Positions 16,301 through 24,352 of a stretch of DNA of 46,396 nt are shown here, one piece after another. Position 1 is the first letter of the stretch. Every line of letters starts with the position of its first letter. Below the pieces are notes generated by a model. That model did no database searches. It saw nothing but the letters and a program-made list of their open reading frames with translations, and was not told where the DNA came from. The position numbers were made by a program, and so were the translations under genes. This DNA is from Shewanella frigidimarina (lineage in GTDB: Bacteria > Pseudomonadota > Gammaproteobacteria > Enterobacterales > Shewanellaceae): positions 1-46,396 of the forward strand of contig NZ_RKKE01000013.1 in the NCBI RefSeq assembly GCF_003797125.1. The letters run 5' to 3'.

Positions 16301-17549
16301 GCGTTATAAAGTGCCTTACGGTACAGTATTAGAGAAATTGGAAGACAGTGAAGTTGCAGCTGGCGAAATCATCGCTAACTGGGATCCACATACTCACCCA
16401 ATTATTTCTGAAGTTGCTGGTAGCGTGAAGTTCGTTGACATGATTGATGGTGTCACTATGACACGTCAAACAGATGAGTTAACGGGTCTATCTTCTGTAG
16501 TTGTGCTCGATGTTGGTGCGCGTACTTCAGCCGGTAAAGAATTGCGTCCAGCAATTCGCTTAGTTGATGCCGATGGTAATGACTTAATGATCCCTGGTAC
16601 TGAAGTACCAGCTCAATACTTCTTACCGGGTAACGCGATTGTATCGAAAGATGATAACGCGAAAATCAACGTTGGTGATCCATTAGCACGTATTCCACAA
16701 GAATCGTCTAAAACTCGCGACATCACCGGTGGTCTTCCACGTGTTGCTGACTTATTCGAAGCGCGTAAACCAAAAGAGCCTGCAATTCTTGCAGAAATCT
16801 CTGGTACGATCTCGTTCGGTAAGGAAACGAAGGGTAAACGTCGTCTAGTGATCACTCCAGCTGATGGCAGTGAACATTATGAAGAAATGATCCCTAAATG
16901 GCGTAACTTGAACGTGTTCGAAGGTGAAAAAGTCGAACGTGGTGAAGTTATTGCAGACGGTCCAGAAGCGGCTCATGACATCTTGCGTCTTCGTGGTATC
17001 CACAACGTAGCAAACTACATTGTGAACGAAGTACAGGACGTTTACCGTCTACAGGGCGTTAAGATCAACGATAAGCACATCGAAGTTATCATTCGTCAAA
17101 TGTTACGTAAGTGTCTAATCACTTCAACAGGCGACACTGAGTTCTTAGAAGGTGAGCAAGCAGAAGTATCACGCGTGAAGATTGCTAACCGTGAGCTAAT
17201 CGCTCAAGGTAAAACACCTGCAACGTTTGAACGTGAATTACTCGGTATTACCAAAGCTTCTTTGGCAACTGAATCATTCATCTCTGCTGCATCGTTCCAG
17301 GAAACCACTCGTGTGTTAACTGAAGCGGCTGTTGGCGGTAAGAGCGATCCATTACGTGGTTTGAAAGAAAACGTAATCGTAGGTCGTTTGATCCCAGCAG
17401 GTACAGGTTATGCTTATCACAAAACCCGTAACGAAGAACGTGCTAAAGTATTAAGCTCTCGTGGCAAAGTGGAAACTACTACAGTAACCGCAAGCGAAGC
17501 TGAAAAGAACCTAGCAGATCTACTAAATCTGGCTGGTAGCCAAGATTAA
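13323..17549 (+). CDS. rpoC: DNA-directed RNA polymerase subunit beta'
   Basis: RpoC carries the catalytic Mg2+ site and the clamp. It has 1408 residues (1407 in E. coli). The N-terminal zinc site is intact (Cys70, Cys72, Cys85, Cys88). The NADFDGDQ catalytic loop lies near residue 460, the second zinc site near 815-898 includes CDTDFGVCAACYG, and GEPGTQLTMRTFHIGG is the trigger-loop region. The start is a GTG preceded by CAGGAGAG; translation from MKDLLKFL matches the family. It is the last gene of the rplJL-rpoBC transcript and is followed by a strong terminator. Confidence 0.98.
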   Translation: MKDLLKFLKQQSKTEEFNGIKIGLASPDLIRSWSFGEVKKPETINYRTFKPEREGLFCARIFGPVKDYECLCGKYKRLKHRGVICEKCGVEVTQTKVRRERMGHIDLASPVAHIWFLKSLPSRIGLMLDMTLRDIERVLYFESFVVIEPGMTTLERGQMLTEETYLDALEEYGDEFEAKMGAEAVLELLRAINLAEQIEQMREELPSINSETRRKKVTKRLKLMEAFFTSGNKPEWMILKVLPVLPPDLRPLVPLDGGRFATSDLNDLYRRVINRNNRLKRLLDLAAPDIIVRNEKRMLQESVDALLDNGRRGRAITGSNKRPLKSLADMIKGKQGRFRQNLLGKRVDYSGRSVITVGPTLRLHQCGLPKKMALELFKPFIYGKLEARGLATTIKAAKKMVEREQAEVWDVLDEVIREHPVMLNRAPTLHRLGIQAFEPVLIEGKAIQLHPLVCAAYNADFDGDQMAVHVPLTLEAQLEARALMMSTNNILSPANGEPVITPSQDVVLGLYYTSRECINGRGEGMAFADVSEVEKAYATGVAELHARVKVRITETNIADDGERTKSTRIIDTTVGRALLSLILPEGLSYDLVNQNMGKKQISKLLNTCYRQLGLKDTVIFADQLMYTGFRFATISGASVGIDDMVIPDEKYTLVADAEAEVLEIQEQFQSGLVTAGERYNKVIDIWASANEKVSKAMMENLSTETVINRDGVPEQQASFNSIYMMADSGARGSAAQIRQLAGMRGLMAKPDGSIIETPITANFREGLNVLQYFISTHGARKGLADTALKTANSGYLTRRLVDVAQDLVVIEDDCGVEHGLTMKPLIEGGDVVEPLRERVLGRVVALDVMKPGTNEVLAPRNTLLDEAWCNTLEEHSIDEVIVRSVITCDTDFGVCAACYGRDLARGHIINHGEAIGVVAAQSIGEPGTQLTMRTFHIGGAASRASAENNVQVKNAGSLKLHNAKHVSNIDGKLVIVSRSSELAIIDELGREKERYKVPYGTVLEKLEDSEVAAGEIIANWDPHTHPIISEVAGSVKFVDMIDGVTMTRQTDELTGLSSVVVLDVGARTSAGKELRPAIRLVDADGNDLMIPGTEVPAQYFLPGNAIVSKDDNAKINVGDPLARIPQESSKTRDITGGLPRVADLFEARKPKEPAILAEISGTISFGKETKGKRRLVITPADGSEHYEEMIPKWRNLNVFEGEKVERGEVIADGPEAAHDILRLRGIHNVANYIVNEVQDVYRLQGVKINDKHIEVIIRQMLRKCLITSTGDTEFLEGEQAEVSRVKIANRELIAQGKTPATFERELLGITKASLATESFISAASFQETTRVLTEAAVGGKSDPLRGLKENVIVGRLIPAGTGYAYHKTRNEERAKVLSSRGKVETTTVTASEAEKNLADLLNLAGSQD

Positions 17550-17570
17550 GTTAGTAATTTGTTAAAAAAA

Positions 17571-17591
17571 GGCGCCAATGGCGCCTTTTTT
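17571..17591 (+). terminator. rpoC terminator
   Basis: GGCGCC-AAT-GGCGCC is preceded by A7 and followed by T6, 21 bases after the rpoC stop. It is a compact intrinsic terminator ending the beta operon. Confidence 0.93.
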
Positions 17592-17622
17592 ATTGGAATT
17601 TGCACGAAAAGTTGTCTATTTC

Positions 17623-17651
17623 TTGACAGGCAGCCATTACCTTTCTAAAAT
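17623..17651 (+). promoter_or_regulatory. str operon promoter (rpsL-rpsG-fusA-tufA)
   Basis: A perfect -35 TTGACA (17623-17628), a 17-base spacer and TAAAAT (17646-17651) are followed by TCCGCGTCCC. It lies 76 bases before rpsL and just after the rpoC terminator. The GC-rich discriminator fits stringent control. Confidence 0.88.
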
Positions 17652-17657
17652 TCCGCG

Positions 17658-17673
17658 TCCCACCATTGTGGGA
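17658..17673 (+). promoter_or_regulatory. 5' hairpin of the str leader
   Basis: TCCCAC-CATT-GTGGGA forms a 6-bp stem right at the predicted transcript start. Function is unknown. A 5' mRNA stabiliser or a leader regulatory structure is possible. Confidence 0.5.
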
Positions 17674-17726
17674 TATAGATTTTTCACACCTAATTGTTGA
17701 GTTTAAATCAACTGTCGGAGCTATAC

Positions 17727-18101
17727 ATGGCAACTGTTAACCAGTTGGTACGTAAGCCACGCACGCCAAAAGTCGAAAAGACTAATGTGCCTGCGTTGAA
17801 CGCGTGCCCACAAAAACGTGGTGTTTGTACTCGTGTGTACACTACAACACCTAAAAAACCTAACTCTGCACTACGTAAAGTAGCTCGTGTGCGTCTAACT
17901 AACGGTTTCGAAGTAACTTCGTATATCGGTGGTGAAGGCCATAACTTGCAAGAGCACAGTGTAATTCTAATCCGTGGTGGTCGTGTTAAAGACTTACCTG
18001 GTGTGCGTTACCACACTGTTCGTGGCGCATTAGACTGTGCTGGCGTGACTTCACGTCGCCAAGGCCGTTCTAAGTACGGTGCTAAGCGTCCTAAGTCTTA
18101 A
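17727..18101 (+). CDS. rpsL: 30S ribosomal protein S12
   Basis: S12 sits at the decoding centre and governs accuracy. The product of 124 residues equals the E. coli length. Lys43 (TPKKPNSALRK) and Lys88 (GGRVKDLPGVRYH) are the wild-type residues whose change gives streptomycin resistance, and Asp89 is the residue modified by RimO in E. coli. The open frame extends 11 codons upstream, but MATVNQLVRK is the family start and has CGGAG before it. It is the first gene of the str operon. Confidence 0.98.
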   Translation: MATVNQLVRKPRTPKVEKTNVPALNACPQKRGVCTRVYTTTPKKPNSALRKVARVRLTNGFEVTSYIGGEGHNLQEHSVILIRGGRVKDLPGVRYHTVRGALDCAGVTSRRQGRSKYGAKRPKS

Positions 18102-18183
18102 CGTATCCCGTTTAAGTAAGGCCAAGCTAGTATTTATTTGACATTCCAGTTTTGGAAATACCTGAAGCATACGGAGAATTAAT

Positions 18184-18654
18184 ATGCCAAGACGTCGCGT
18201 TGTAGGACAACGTAAAATCCTACCAGATCCAAAGTTTCACAGTGAGTTGTTGGCTAAGTTCATCAACGTCATTATGCAGGACGGCAAAAAGTCGACTGCA
18301 GAAAAAATTATCTACAAGGCACTAGATGTTGTCGCTGAAAAGAAAAGCGAAAATCATTTAAGTATCCTTGAGGCAGCCCTTGATAACGTTCGCCCATCAG
18401 TCGAAGTTAAATCTCGTCGTGTTGGTGGTTCTACTTATCAAGTACCATGTGAAGTTCGTCCAGTGCGTCGTAACGCACTAGCGATGCGCTGGTTAGTTGA
18501 AGCTGCTCGCAAGCGTGGTGAAAAATCTATGGCTCTACGTCTAGCAGGTGAAATGCTAGATGCGTCTGAAAACAAAGGTACTGCGGTTAAGAAGCGTGAA
18601 GACGTGCATCGCATGGCTGAAGCTAACAAAGCCTTTGCCCATTACCGTTGGTAA
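18184..18654 (+). CDS. rpsG: 30S ribosomal protein S7
   Basis: S7 nucleates assembly of the 30S head and lines the E site. The 156-residue product is the common short form (the E. coli K-12 form is longer). It has PRRRVVGQRKILPDP and the C-terminal MAEANKAFAHYRW. In E. coli S7 represses the str operon by binding the rpsL-rpsG spacer. The 82-base spacer here has a TTCCA/TGGAA repeat (18144-18157) that might serve this role. The ATG follows ACGGAGAA. Confidence 0.97.
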   Translation: MPRRRVVGQRKILPDPKFHSELLAKFINVIMQDGKKSTAEKIIYKALDVVAEKKSENHLSILEAALDNVRPSVEVKSRRVGGSTYQVPCEVRPVRRNALAMRWLVEAARKRGEKSMALRLAGEMLDASENKGTAVKKREDVHRMAEANKAFAHYRW

Positions 18655-18658
18655 TATG

Positions 18659-18684
18659 ATGGAGCGGACTTCGGTCCGCTCCAT
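18659..18684 (+). other. UUCG hairpin between rpsG and fusA
   Basis: An 11-bp perfect stem ATGGAGCGGAC / GTCCGCTCCAT is closed by a TTCG tetraloop 5 bases after the rpsG stop. No T run follows (ATTGTT), so it should not terminate well. More likely it protects the rpsLG mRNA 3' end or tunes fusA expression. Confidence 0.75.
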
Positions 18685-18733
18685 ATTGTTGATATTGCTG
18701 AAGCCAAAAGCTTTAGCTGAGAGGGTATAAATA

Positions 18734-20830
18734 GTGGCTCGTACAACCCCAATTGAGCGTTATCGTAATATCGGTATTGTAGCTCATGTGGATGCAGGTA
18801 AAACTACCACAACAGAACGTGTTCTGTTCTATACCGGTATGTCTCATAAAATCGGTGAGGTGCATGACGGCGCCGCCACGACAGATTGGATGGTACAAGA
18901 GCAAGAGCGTGGTATTACTATCACCTCAGCCGCTGTAACCACATTTTGGCGCGGAATGGAGGCTCAGTTCGCTGAACACCGAATTAATATCATCGATACC
19001 CCAGGTCACGTAGACTTCACTATTGAAGTCGAGCGTTCATTACGCGTACTCGATGGCGCTGTAGTAGTCTTCTGCGGCTCGTCTGGCGTTGAACCACAAT
19101 CTGAAACCGTATGGCGTCAAGCTGACAAATACCACGTTCCGCGTTTGGTGTTTGTTAATAAGATGGACCGTGCAGGTGCAGATTTTGACCGTGTAATAAA
19201 TCAAATTCGTAACCGCCTTGGTGCGACTTGTGTGCCAATTCAATTGAATATTGGTGCAGAAGAAAACTTCAAGGGTGTTATTGATTTAATTAAGATGAAA
19301 GCCATTAACTGGTCTGAAACCGATCAGGGTATGACTTTCACTTATGAAGACATTCCTGCAAATCTAGCAGCAAAAGCTGCAGAAATGCATGAGTATCTCG
19401 TGGAAGCAGCAGCTGAAGCCTCTGATGAACTGATGAATAAGTACCTTGAAGAAGGTGAGTTATCAGAAGTCGAGATCAAAACAGCGTTGCGTCAGCGCAC
19501 AATTAACAATGAGATCGTGTTAGCCACTTGCGGTTCTGCATTTAAGAACAAAGGTGTGCAAGCGGTACTCGATGCGGTAGTTGACTTCTTACCCGCTCCT
19601 ATTGATGTTCCTGCAATTACAGGCATCGATGAAAGCGAAAATGAAGTAAAACGCCCACCAGATGACAATGCCCCTTTTGCGGCTTTAGCATTTAAAATTG
19701 CGACTGATCCATTTGTTGGTACACTGACCTTTATCCGCGTGTATTCAGGTGTACTTGAATCAGGTGCTGGTGTTTATAATTCTGTTAAACAGAAACGTGA
19801 ACGAGTAGGTCGAATTGTGCAAATGCACGCAAATGACCGAACAGAACTGAAAGAAGTACGTGCTGGCGATATTGCAGCTGCTATCGGTCTTAAAGATGTA
19901 ACAACCGGTGATACTCTTTGCGATAATAATCACAGAGTGATTCTTGAGCGCATGGATTTCCCTGAACCCGTAATTACCATAGCCGTTGAGCCACGTTCAA
20001 AAGCAGACCAAGATAAAATGGGAATTGCGCTGCAAAAATTAGCAGCAGAAGATCCATCATTCAAAGTTGAGACTGATGAAGAGTCGGCACAAACACTAAT
20101 ATCTGGTATGGGCGAATTGCATCTAGACATTATCGTTGACCGTATGCGTCGCGAATTTGGTGTAGAGTGTAACGTAGGTAAACCTCAGGTTGCTTACCGT
20201 GAAACAATTCGTTCTAAAGTAGAAGTGGAAGGTAAATTCGTACGTCAATCTGGCGGACGTGGCCAATTTGGTCATGTTTGGTTAAGAATTGAACCACTCG
20301 AAGAGGGTGCGGGCTACGAATTTGTTAACGAGATTGTAGGTGGTGTAGTTCCTCGTGAATTCATTCCTGCCGTTGACAAAGGTATTCAAGAACAGATGAA
20401 GAATGGCGTATTAGCCGGCTATCCTGTACTTGATGTGAGAGTCAGTTTGTTTGATGGTTCATATCATGATGTGGACTCGAACGAAATGGCGTTCAAAATT
20501 GCAGGTTCTATGGGCTTCAAAAAGGGTGCGCTAGAAGCTACCCCTGTGTTGCTCGAACCTTGTATGAAAGTAGAAGTAACTACACCTGAAGATTATATGG
20601 GCGATGTTGTGGGTGATTTAAACCGCCGTCGTGGCATAATTGAAGGTATGGACGATGGCATCGCAGGTGTTAAACTTGTCCATGCAGTAGTGCCTCTATC
20701 TGAAATGTTTGGTTATGCGACTGATTTGCGCTCTGCATCTCAGGGTCGTGCTTCATACTCTATGGAGTTTTTGAAGTACACTGATGCACCGCAAAACATT
20801 GCAAAAGCGATTATAGAATCTCGTAACTAA
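18734..20830 (+). CDS. fusA: translation elongation factor G
   Basis: EF-G catalyses GTP-dependent translocation and, with RRF, ribosome recycling. The 698-residue protein (704 in E. coli) has G1 AHVDAGKTT (17-25), G3 DTPGH (88-92) and G4 NKMD (142-145). The switch region QERGITITSA is present, and C-terminal domains contain GELHLDIIVDRM, GKPQVAYRETI and SQGRASYSMEF. The start is GTG with GAGAGGG upstream. Its place between rpsG and tufA marks it as the str operon EF-G rather than a second paralogue. Confidence 0.97.
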   Translation: MARTTPIERYRNIGIVAHVDAGKTTTTERVLFYTGMSHKIGEVHDGAATTDWMVQEQERGITITSAAVTTFWRGMEAQFAEHRINIIDTPGHVDFTIEVERSLRVLDGAVVVFCGSSGVEPQSETVWRQADKYHVPRLVFVNKMDRAGADFDRVINQIRNRLGATCVPIQLNIGAEENFKGVIDLIKMKAINWSETDQGMTFTYEDIPANLAAKAAEMHEYLVEAAAEASDELMNKYLEEGELSEVEIKTALRQRTINNEIVLATCGSAFKNKGVQAVLDAVVDFLPAPIDVPAITGIDESENEVKRPPDDNAPFAALAFKIATDPFVGTLTFIRVYSGVLESGAGVYNSVKQKRERVGRIVQMHANDRTELKEVRAGDIAAAIGLKDVTTGDTLCDNNHRVILERMDFPEPVITIAVEPRSKADQDKMGIALQKLAAEDPSFKVETDEESAQTLISGMGELHLDIIVDRMRREFGVECNVGKPQVAYRETIRSKVEVEGKFVRQSGGRGQFGHVWLRIEPLEEGAGYEFVNEIVGGVVPREFIPAVDKGIQEQMKNGVLAGYPVLDVRVSLFDGSYHDVDSNEMAFKIAGSMGFKKGALEATPVLLEPCMKVEVTTPEDYMGDVVGDLNRRRGIIEGMDDGIAGVKLVHAVVPLSEMFGYATDLRSASQGRASYSMEFLKYTDAPQNIAKAIIESRN

Positions 20831-20899
20831 TATTGGTTACGGCATCAATGTTATATTGCTCGAATTAATCGAGCACTTCTGAAAAGAAAGGAATATATC

Positions 20900-22084
20900 G
20901 TGGCAAAAGCTAAATTTGAACGTATTAAGCCTCACGTAAACGTGGGCACCATTGGTCACGTTGACCATGGTAAAACAACTTTAACAGCAGCAATCTCTGC
21001 CGTTTTGTCTAAAACTTATGGTGGTGAAGTTAAAAACTTCGCTCAAATCGATAACGCTCCAGAAGAGCGTGAGCGCGGTATTACCATTAATACTTCTCAC
21101 ATCGAATATGACACACCAATCCGTCACTACGCACACGTAGATTGTCCAGGTCACGCGGATTATGTTAAAAACATGATTACCGGTGCTGCACAGATGGACG
21201 GCGCAATCTTAGTAGTTGCTGCTACAGATGGCCCAATGCCACAGACCCGTGAGCACATCCTGCTTTCTCGTCAAGTAGGCGTACCTTTCATCATCGTATT
21301 CATGAACAAGTGTGACATGGTAGATGACGAAGAATTACTAGAATTAGTAGAAATGGAAGTGCGTGAGCTTCTTTCAGAATACGACTTCCCAGGTGATGAT
21401 TTACCAGTAATTCAAGGTTCAGCTCTTAAGGCACTAGAAGGCCAGCCAGAGTGGGAAGCTAAAATTCTTGAGCTTGCAGAAGCCCTAGACACTTATATTC
21501 CAGAACCAGCTCGTGACATCGATAAGCCATTCCTACTACCAATCGAAGACGTATTCTCGATTTCAGGTCGTGGTACAGTGGTAACAGGTCGTGTTGAACG
21601 TGGTATCGTTCGCGTATCAGACGAAGTTGAAATTGTTGGTGTTCGTCCAACAACTAAAACAACTTGTACTGGTGTAGAAATGTTCCGCAAGCTACTTGAC
21701 GAAGGTCGTGCTGGCGAAAACTGTGGTGTGTTATTACGTGGTACTAAGCGTGATGACGTAGAACGTGGTCAAGTACTAGCTAAGCCTGGTTCAATTAACC
21801 CACACACAACTTTCGAATCAGAAGTTTACGTGTTGTCAAAAGAAGAAGGCGGACGTCATACTCCATTCTTCAAAGGCTACCGTCCACAATTCTTCTTCCG
21901 TACAACAGACGTAACAGGCACAATTGAGTTACCAGAAGGCGTAGAAATGGTTATGCCTGGTGATAACATCAAGATGGTCGTTACTCTGATTTACCCAATC
22001 GCGATGGACGACGGTTTACGTTTCGCTATCCGTGAAGGTGGCCGTACAGTTGGTGCAGGTGTTGTAGCTAAAATTATCGCGTAA
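20900..22084 (+). CDS. tufA: translation elongation factor Tu (str operon copy)
   Basis: This is the second EF-Tu gene, 394 residues, with all GTPase motifs of the copy at 4126. It starts with GTG (GAAAGGAAT upstream) while the other copy starts with ATG. Only the first 54 bases differ: the start codon, codon 9 (Ile instead of Asn) and four synonymous third positions. From base 20954 through the terminator the two copies are identical, the signature of gene conversion. It is the last gene of the str operon. Confidence 0.97.
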   Translation: MAKAKFERIKPHVNVGTIGHVDHGKTTLTAAISAVLSKTYGGEVKNFAQIDNAPEERERGITINTSHIEYDTPIRHYAHVDCPGHADYVKNMITGAAQMDGAILVVAATDGPMPQTREHILLSRQVGVPFIIVFMNKCDMVDDEELLELVEMEVRELLSEYDFPGDDLPVIQGSALKALEGQPEWEAKILELAEALDTYIPEPARDIDKPFLLPIEDVFSISGRGTVVTGRVERGIVRVSDEVEIVGVRPTTKTTCTGVEMFRKLLDEGRAGENCGVLLRGTKRDDVERGQVLAKPGSINPHTTFESEVYVLSKEEGGRHTPFFKGYRPQFFFRTTDVTGTIELPEGVEMVMPGDNIKMVVTLIYPIAMDDGLRFAIREGGRTVGAGVVAKIIA

Positions 22085-22104
22085 TAGCGACTTTAGTGAA
22101 CACT

Positions 22105-22133
22105 AAAAAAGGAAGCCTAGGCTTCCTTTTTTT
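22105..22133 (+). terminator. tufA / str operon terminator
   Basis: The same A6-GGAAGCCTAGGCTTCC-T structure as after tufB, here with T7. It isolates the str operon from the S10 operon. Confidence 0.93.
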
Positions 22134-22238
22134 ATTTCTAAAAAGTAACAATCATTAGTAGCATTAACATATAAAATGTGTAAAATGCGCGGCAGTTGAT
22201 TGTAAGAAGACTTTTAGAAGACTATTTACACAATGGGC

Positions 22239-22266
22239 TTGATCTTAGAAAGAAGATCTGTATAAT
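22239..22266 (+). promoter_or_regulatory. S10 operon promoter
   Basis: TTGATC (22239-22244), a 16-base spacer and a perfect TATAAT (22261-22266) are followed by TGCCC. This predicts a leader of about 165 bases before rpsJ, close to the 172-base S10 leader of E. coli. A second weaker candidate lies upstream, at 22181 (TAAAAT followed by GCGCGG). Confidence 0.75.
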
Positions 22267-22274
22267 TGCCCACT

Positions 22275-22409
22275 CGCTGACTAGTCAGCGTAATTATAAT
22301 GTTTAACCAAGTAGGTTACTCATTTTCACAGCGACTCCGATTGGGAGTCGAACGGTTAAATCATCTCGCTCTGCTTTTCCATTAGGAAGAAGCTAGAGGG
22401 TGATTTTTT
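22275..22409 (+). promoter_or_regulatory. S10 leader RNA with L4-type attenuator
   Basis: Three structures follow the promoter. The first is a 16-base perfect palindrome CGCTGACTAGTCAGCG at the transcript start (22275-22290). The second is a hairpin CGACTCC-GATTG-GGAGTCG (22332-22350). The third is a long imperfect hairpin from about 22361 to 22403 containing CTTTTCC-ATTA-GGAAGAAG and closed by TCATCTC/GAGGGTGA, followed by T6 (22404-22409). In E. coli, free L4 with NusA causes pausing and termination at the U tract after the homologous last hairpin and also represses translation. The match in length, order and U tract supports the same mechanism (inference). Confidence 0.75.
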
Positions 22410-22436
22410 ATATGTCCATTTTAGGAGCTCTGGTCA

Positions 22437-22748
22437 ATGCAGAACCAAAGAATCCGTATCCGCTTGAAAGGCTTTGATCATCGTTTAATTGATCAGTCTA
22501 CAGCGGAAATCGTTGAAACTGCTAAGCGTACAGGCGCGCAGGTACGTGGTCCTATTCCACTACCAACACGCAAAGAGCGTTATACCGTTTTGATCTCTCC
22601 GCACGTTAATAAAGATGCTCGTGATCAGTACGAAATTCGTACCCACAAGCGTTTAGTTGACATCGTAGAGCCAACAGAAAAGACTGTAGACGCATTAATG
22701 CGTTTAGATCTTGCGGCTGGTGTCGACGTTCAGATTAGCTTAGGTTAA
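22437..22748 (+). CDS. rpsJ: 30S ribosomal protein S10 / NusE
   Basis: S10 is a 30S head protein that, as NusE with NusB, also binds boxA RNA in rRNA antitermination and contacts NusG. The 103-residue product equals the E. coli length and begins MQNQRIRIRLKGFDHRLID. AGGAG lies about 11 bases before the ATG. It is the first gene of the S10 operon, downstream of an attenuator-type leader. Confidence 0.98.
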   Translation: MQNQRIRIRLKGFDHRLIDQSTAEIVETAKRTGAQVRGPIPLPTRKERYTVLISPHVNKDARDQYEIRTHKRLVDIVEPTEKTVDALMRLDLAAGVDVQISLG

Positions 22749-22775
22749 TTGAGATCCTTAGAAGAGGTTTGAGAG

Positions 22776-23414
22776 ATGGCTATCGGTCTTATTGGTCGTA
22801 AAGTGGGTATGACTCGCATCTTCACTGAAGATGGTACGTCAATCCCTGTAACAGTAATCGAGATTGCAGGCAACCGTGTTACTCAAGTGAAAACTTTAGA
22901 AACTGACGGTTATCGTGCACTTCAAGTGACTACTGGTACCAAAAAAGCCAATCGCATCACTAAAGCAGAAGCAGGTCACTTTGCCAAGGGCGGCGTAGAA
23001 GCCGGTCGTGGTTTGTGGGAAATGCGTTTAGCAGATGGTGAAGGCGAAGGCATTGAAGTTGGTGCTGAAATTAATGTTGATATTTTCGCTGATACAGTGA
23101 AAGTAGATGTTACTGGTCAATCAAAAGGTAAAGGTTTCCAAGGCGGCGTTAAGCGTTGGAACTTCCGTACTCAAGATATGACACACGGTAACTCTTTGGC
23201 ACACCGTTCGAATGGTTCTATCGGTCAGAACCAAACGCCTGGTCGTGTATTCAAAGGCAAGAAAATGTCAGGCCATATGGGTGCTGAGCAAGTAACAACT
23301 CAAAATCTACACGTAGTACGTGTTGATGCAGAGCGTAACTTGTTATTAGTACGCGGCGCAGTTCCAGGCGCTACCAATGGTGACTTGATTATCAAGCCAG
23401 CAGTTAAAGCTTAA
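22776..23414 (+). CDS. rplC: 50S ribosomal protein L3
   Basis: L3 is an early 50S assembly protein reaching toward the peptidyl transferase centre. The 212-residue product (209 in E. coli) begins MAIGLIGRKVGMTRIF. The central extension has GKGFQGGVKRWNF and GQNQTPGRVFKGKKMSGHMG; the glutamine in GQNQTPG is the one methylated by PrmB in E. coli. It is second in the S10 operon, 27 bases after rpsJ, with AGAGGTTTGAG upstream. Confidence 0.98.
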   Translation: MAIGLIGRKVGMTRIFTEDGTSIPVTVIEIAGNRVTQVKTLETDGYRALQVTTGTKKANRITKAEAGHFAKGGVEAGRGLWEMRLADGEGEGIEVGAEINVDIFADTVKVDVTGQSKGKGFQGGVKRWNFRTQDMTHGNSLAHRSNGSIGQNQTPGRVFKGKKMSGHMGAEQVTTQNLHVVRVDAERNLLLVRGAVPGATNGDLIIKPAVKA

Positions 23415-23431
23415 GGTCTGAGGAGATAGTA

Positions 23432-24037
23432 ATGGAATTGGTATTGAAAGACGCCCAGAGCGCTCTTGAAGTTTCCGAAACTACCTTCGGCCGTGACTTT
23501 AACGAGGCATTGGTTCATCAGGTAGTTGTAGCATATGCTGCAAACGCGCGTCAGGGCACTCGTGCTCAAAAGACTCGTGCGGAAGTAACTGGCTCAGGCA
23601 AAAAGCCTTGGCGCCAGAAAGGCACAGGCCGCGCTCGTGCCGGTAGTGTTAAAGGCCCAATCTGGCGTGGCGGTGGCGTAACATTCGCTGCTAAAACACA
23701 AGATCACAGCCAAAAAGTTAACAAGAAGATGTACCGTGGTGCTCTAAAGAGCATATTCTCTGAATTGGTACGTCAAGAACGTCTAGTTGTTGTTGAATCG
23801 TTTGGTGTTGAAGCTCCTAAAACTAAAGAGCTGAAAGCTAAATTAAAAGCAATGAACTTAGAAGATGTTCTAATTGTTACAGCTGAAGTTGATGAGAATT
23901 TATTCTTAGCAGCTCGCAACTTATACAAAGTTGACGTGCGTGACGTAGCGGGTCTTGACCCAGTAAGTCTAATTGCGTTCAACACTGTTCTTGTTACTGC
24001 TGATGCAGTGAAGCAAATCGAGGAGATGCTAGCATGA
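23432..24037 (+). CDS. rplD: 50S ribosomal protein L4
   Basis: L4 lines the exit tunnel and, when in excess, represses the S10 operon at the leader attenuator. The 201 residues equal the E. coli length. The tunnel loop (about 45-85) reads TRAEVTGSGKKPWRQKGTGR followed by ARAGSVKGPIWRGGG. Its stop overlaps the rplW start by 4 bases (ATGA). Confidence 0.98.
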   Translation: MELVLKDAQSALEVSETTFGRDFNEALVHQVVVAYAANARQGTRAQKTRAEVTGSGKKPWRQKGTGRARAGSVKGPIWRGGGVTFAAKTQDHSQKVNKKMYRGALKSIFSELVRQERLVVVESFGVEAPKTKELKAKLKAMNLEDVLIVTAEVDENLFLAARNLYKVDVRDVAGLDPVSLIAFNTVLVTADAVKQIEEMLA

Positions 24038-24336
24038 TCCGCGAAGAACGTTTGCTAAAAGTTATTCTTGGTCCACATATCTCTGAAAAGAGTACTGTGC
24101 TTGCTGAGAAAAACAACACTGTAGTTTTCCGCGTAGCCATCGATGCAACTAAAGCAGAGATTAAAGCTGCAGTAGCGAAGCTATTTGAAGTTGAAGTTGA
24201 TTCTGTTCGCACTTTAGTTAATAAAGGTAAAACCAAGCGTACCGGTGGCCGTGTAGGTCGTCGTATCGATTGGAAAAAAGCTTATGTTACTTTAGCTGCT
24301 GGTGCTGAAATCGATTTCGTCGGCGGCGCTGAATAA
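24034..24336 (+). CDS. rplW: 50S ribosomal protein L23
   Basis: L23 sits at the tunnel exit and docks trigger factor and SRP. The 100-residue product equals the E. coli length, starting [20 protein letters not shown] and ending in a basic segment with [11 protein letters not shown]. It overlaps rplD by 4 bases, indicating translational coupling. Confidence 0.98.
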
Positions 24337-24352
24337 GCAAAGGAGAATTATC

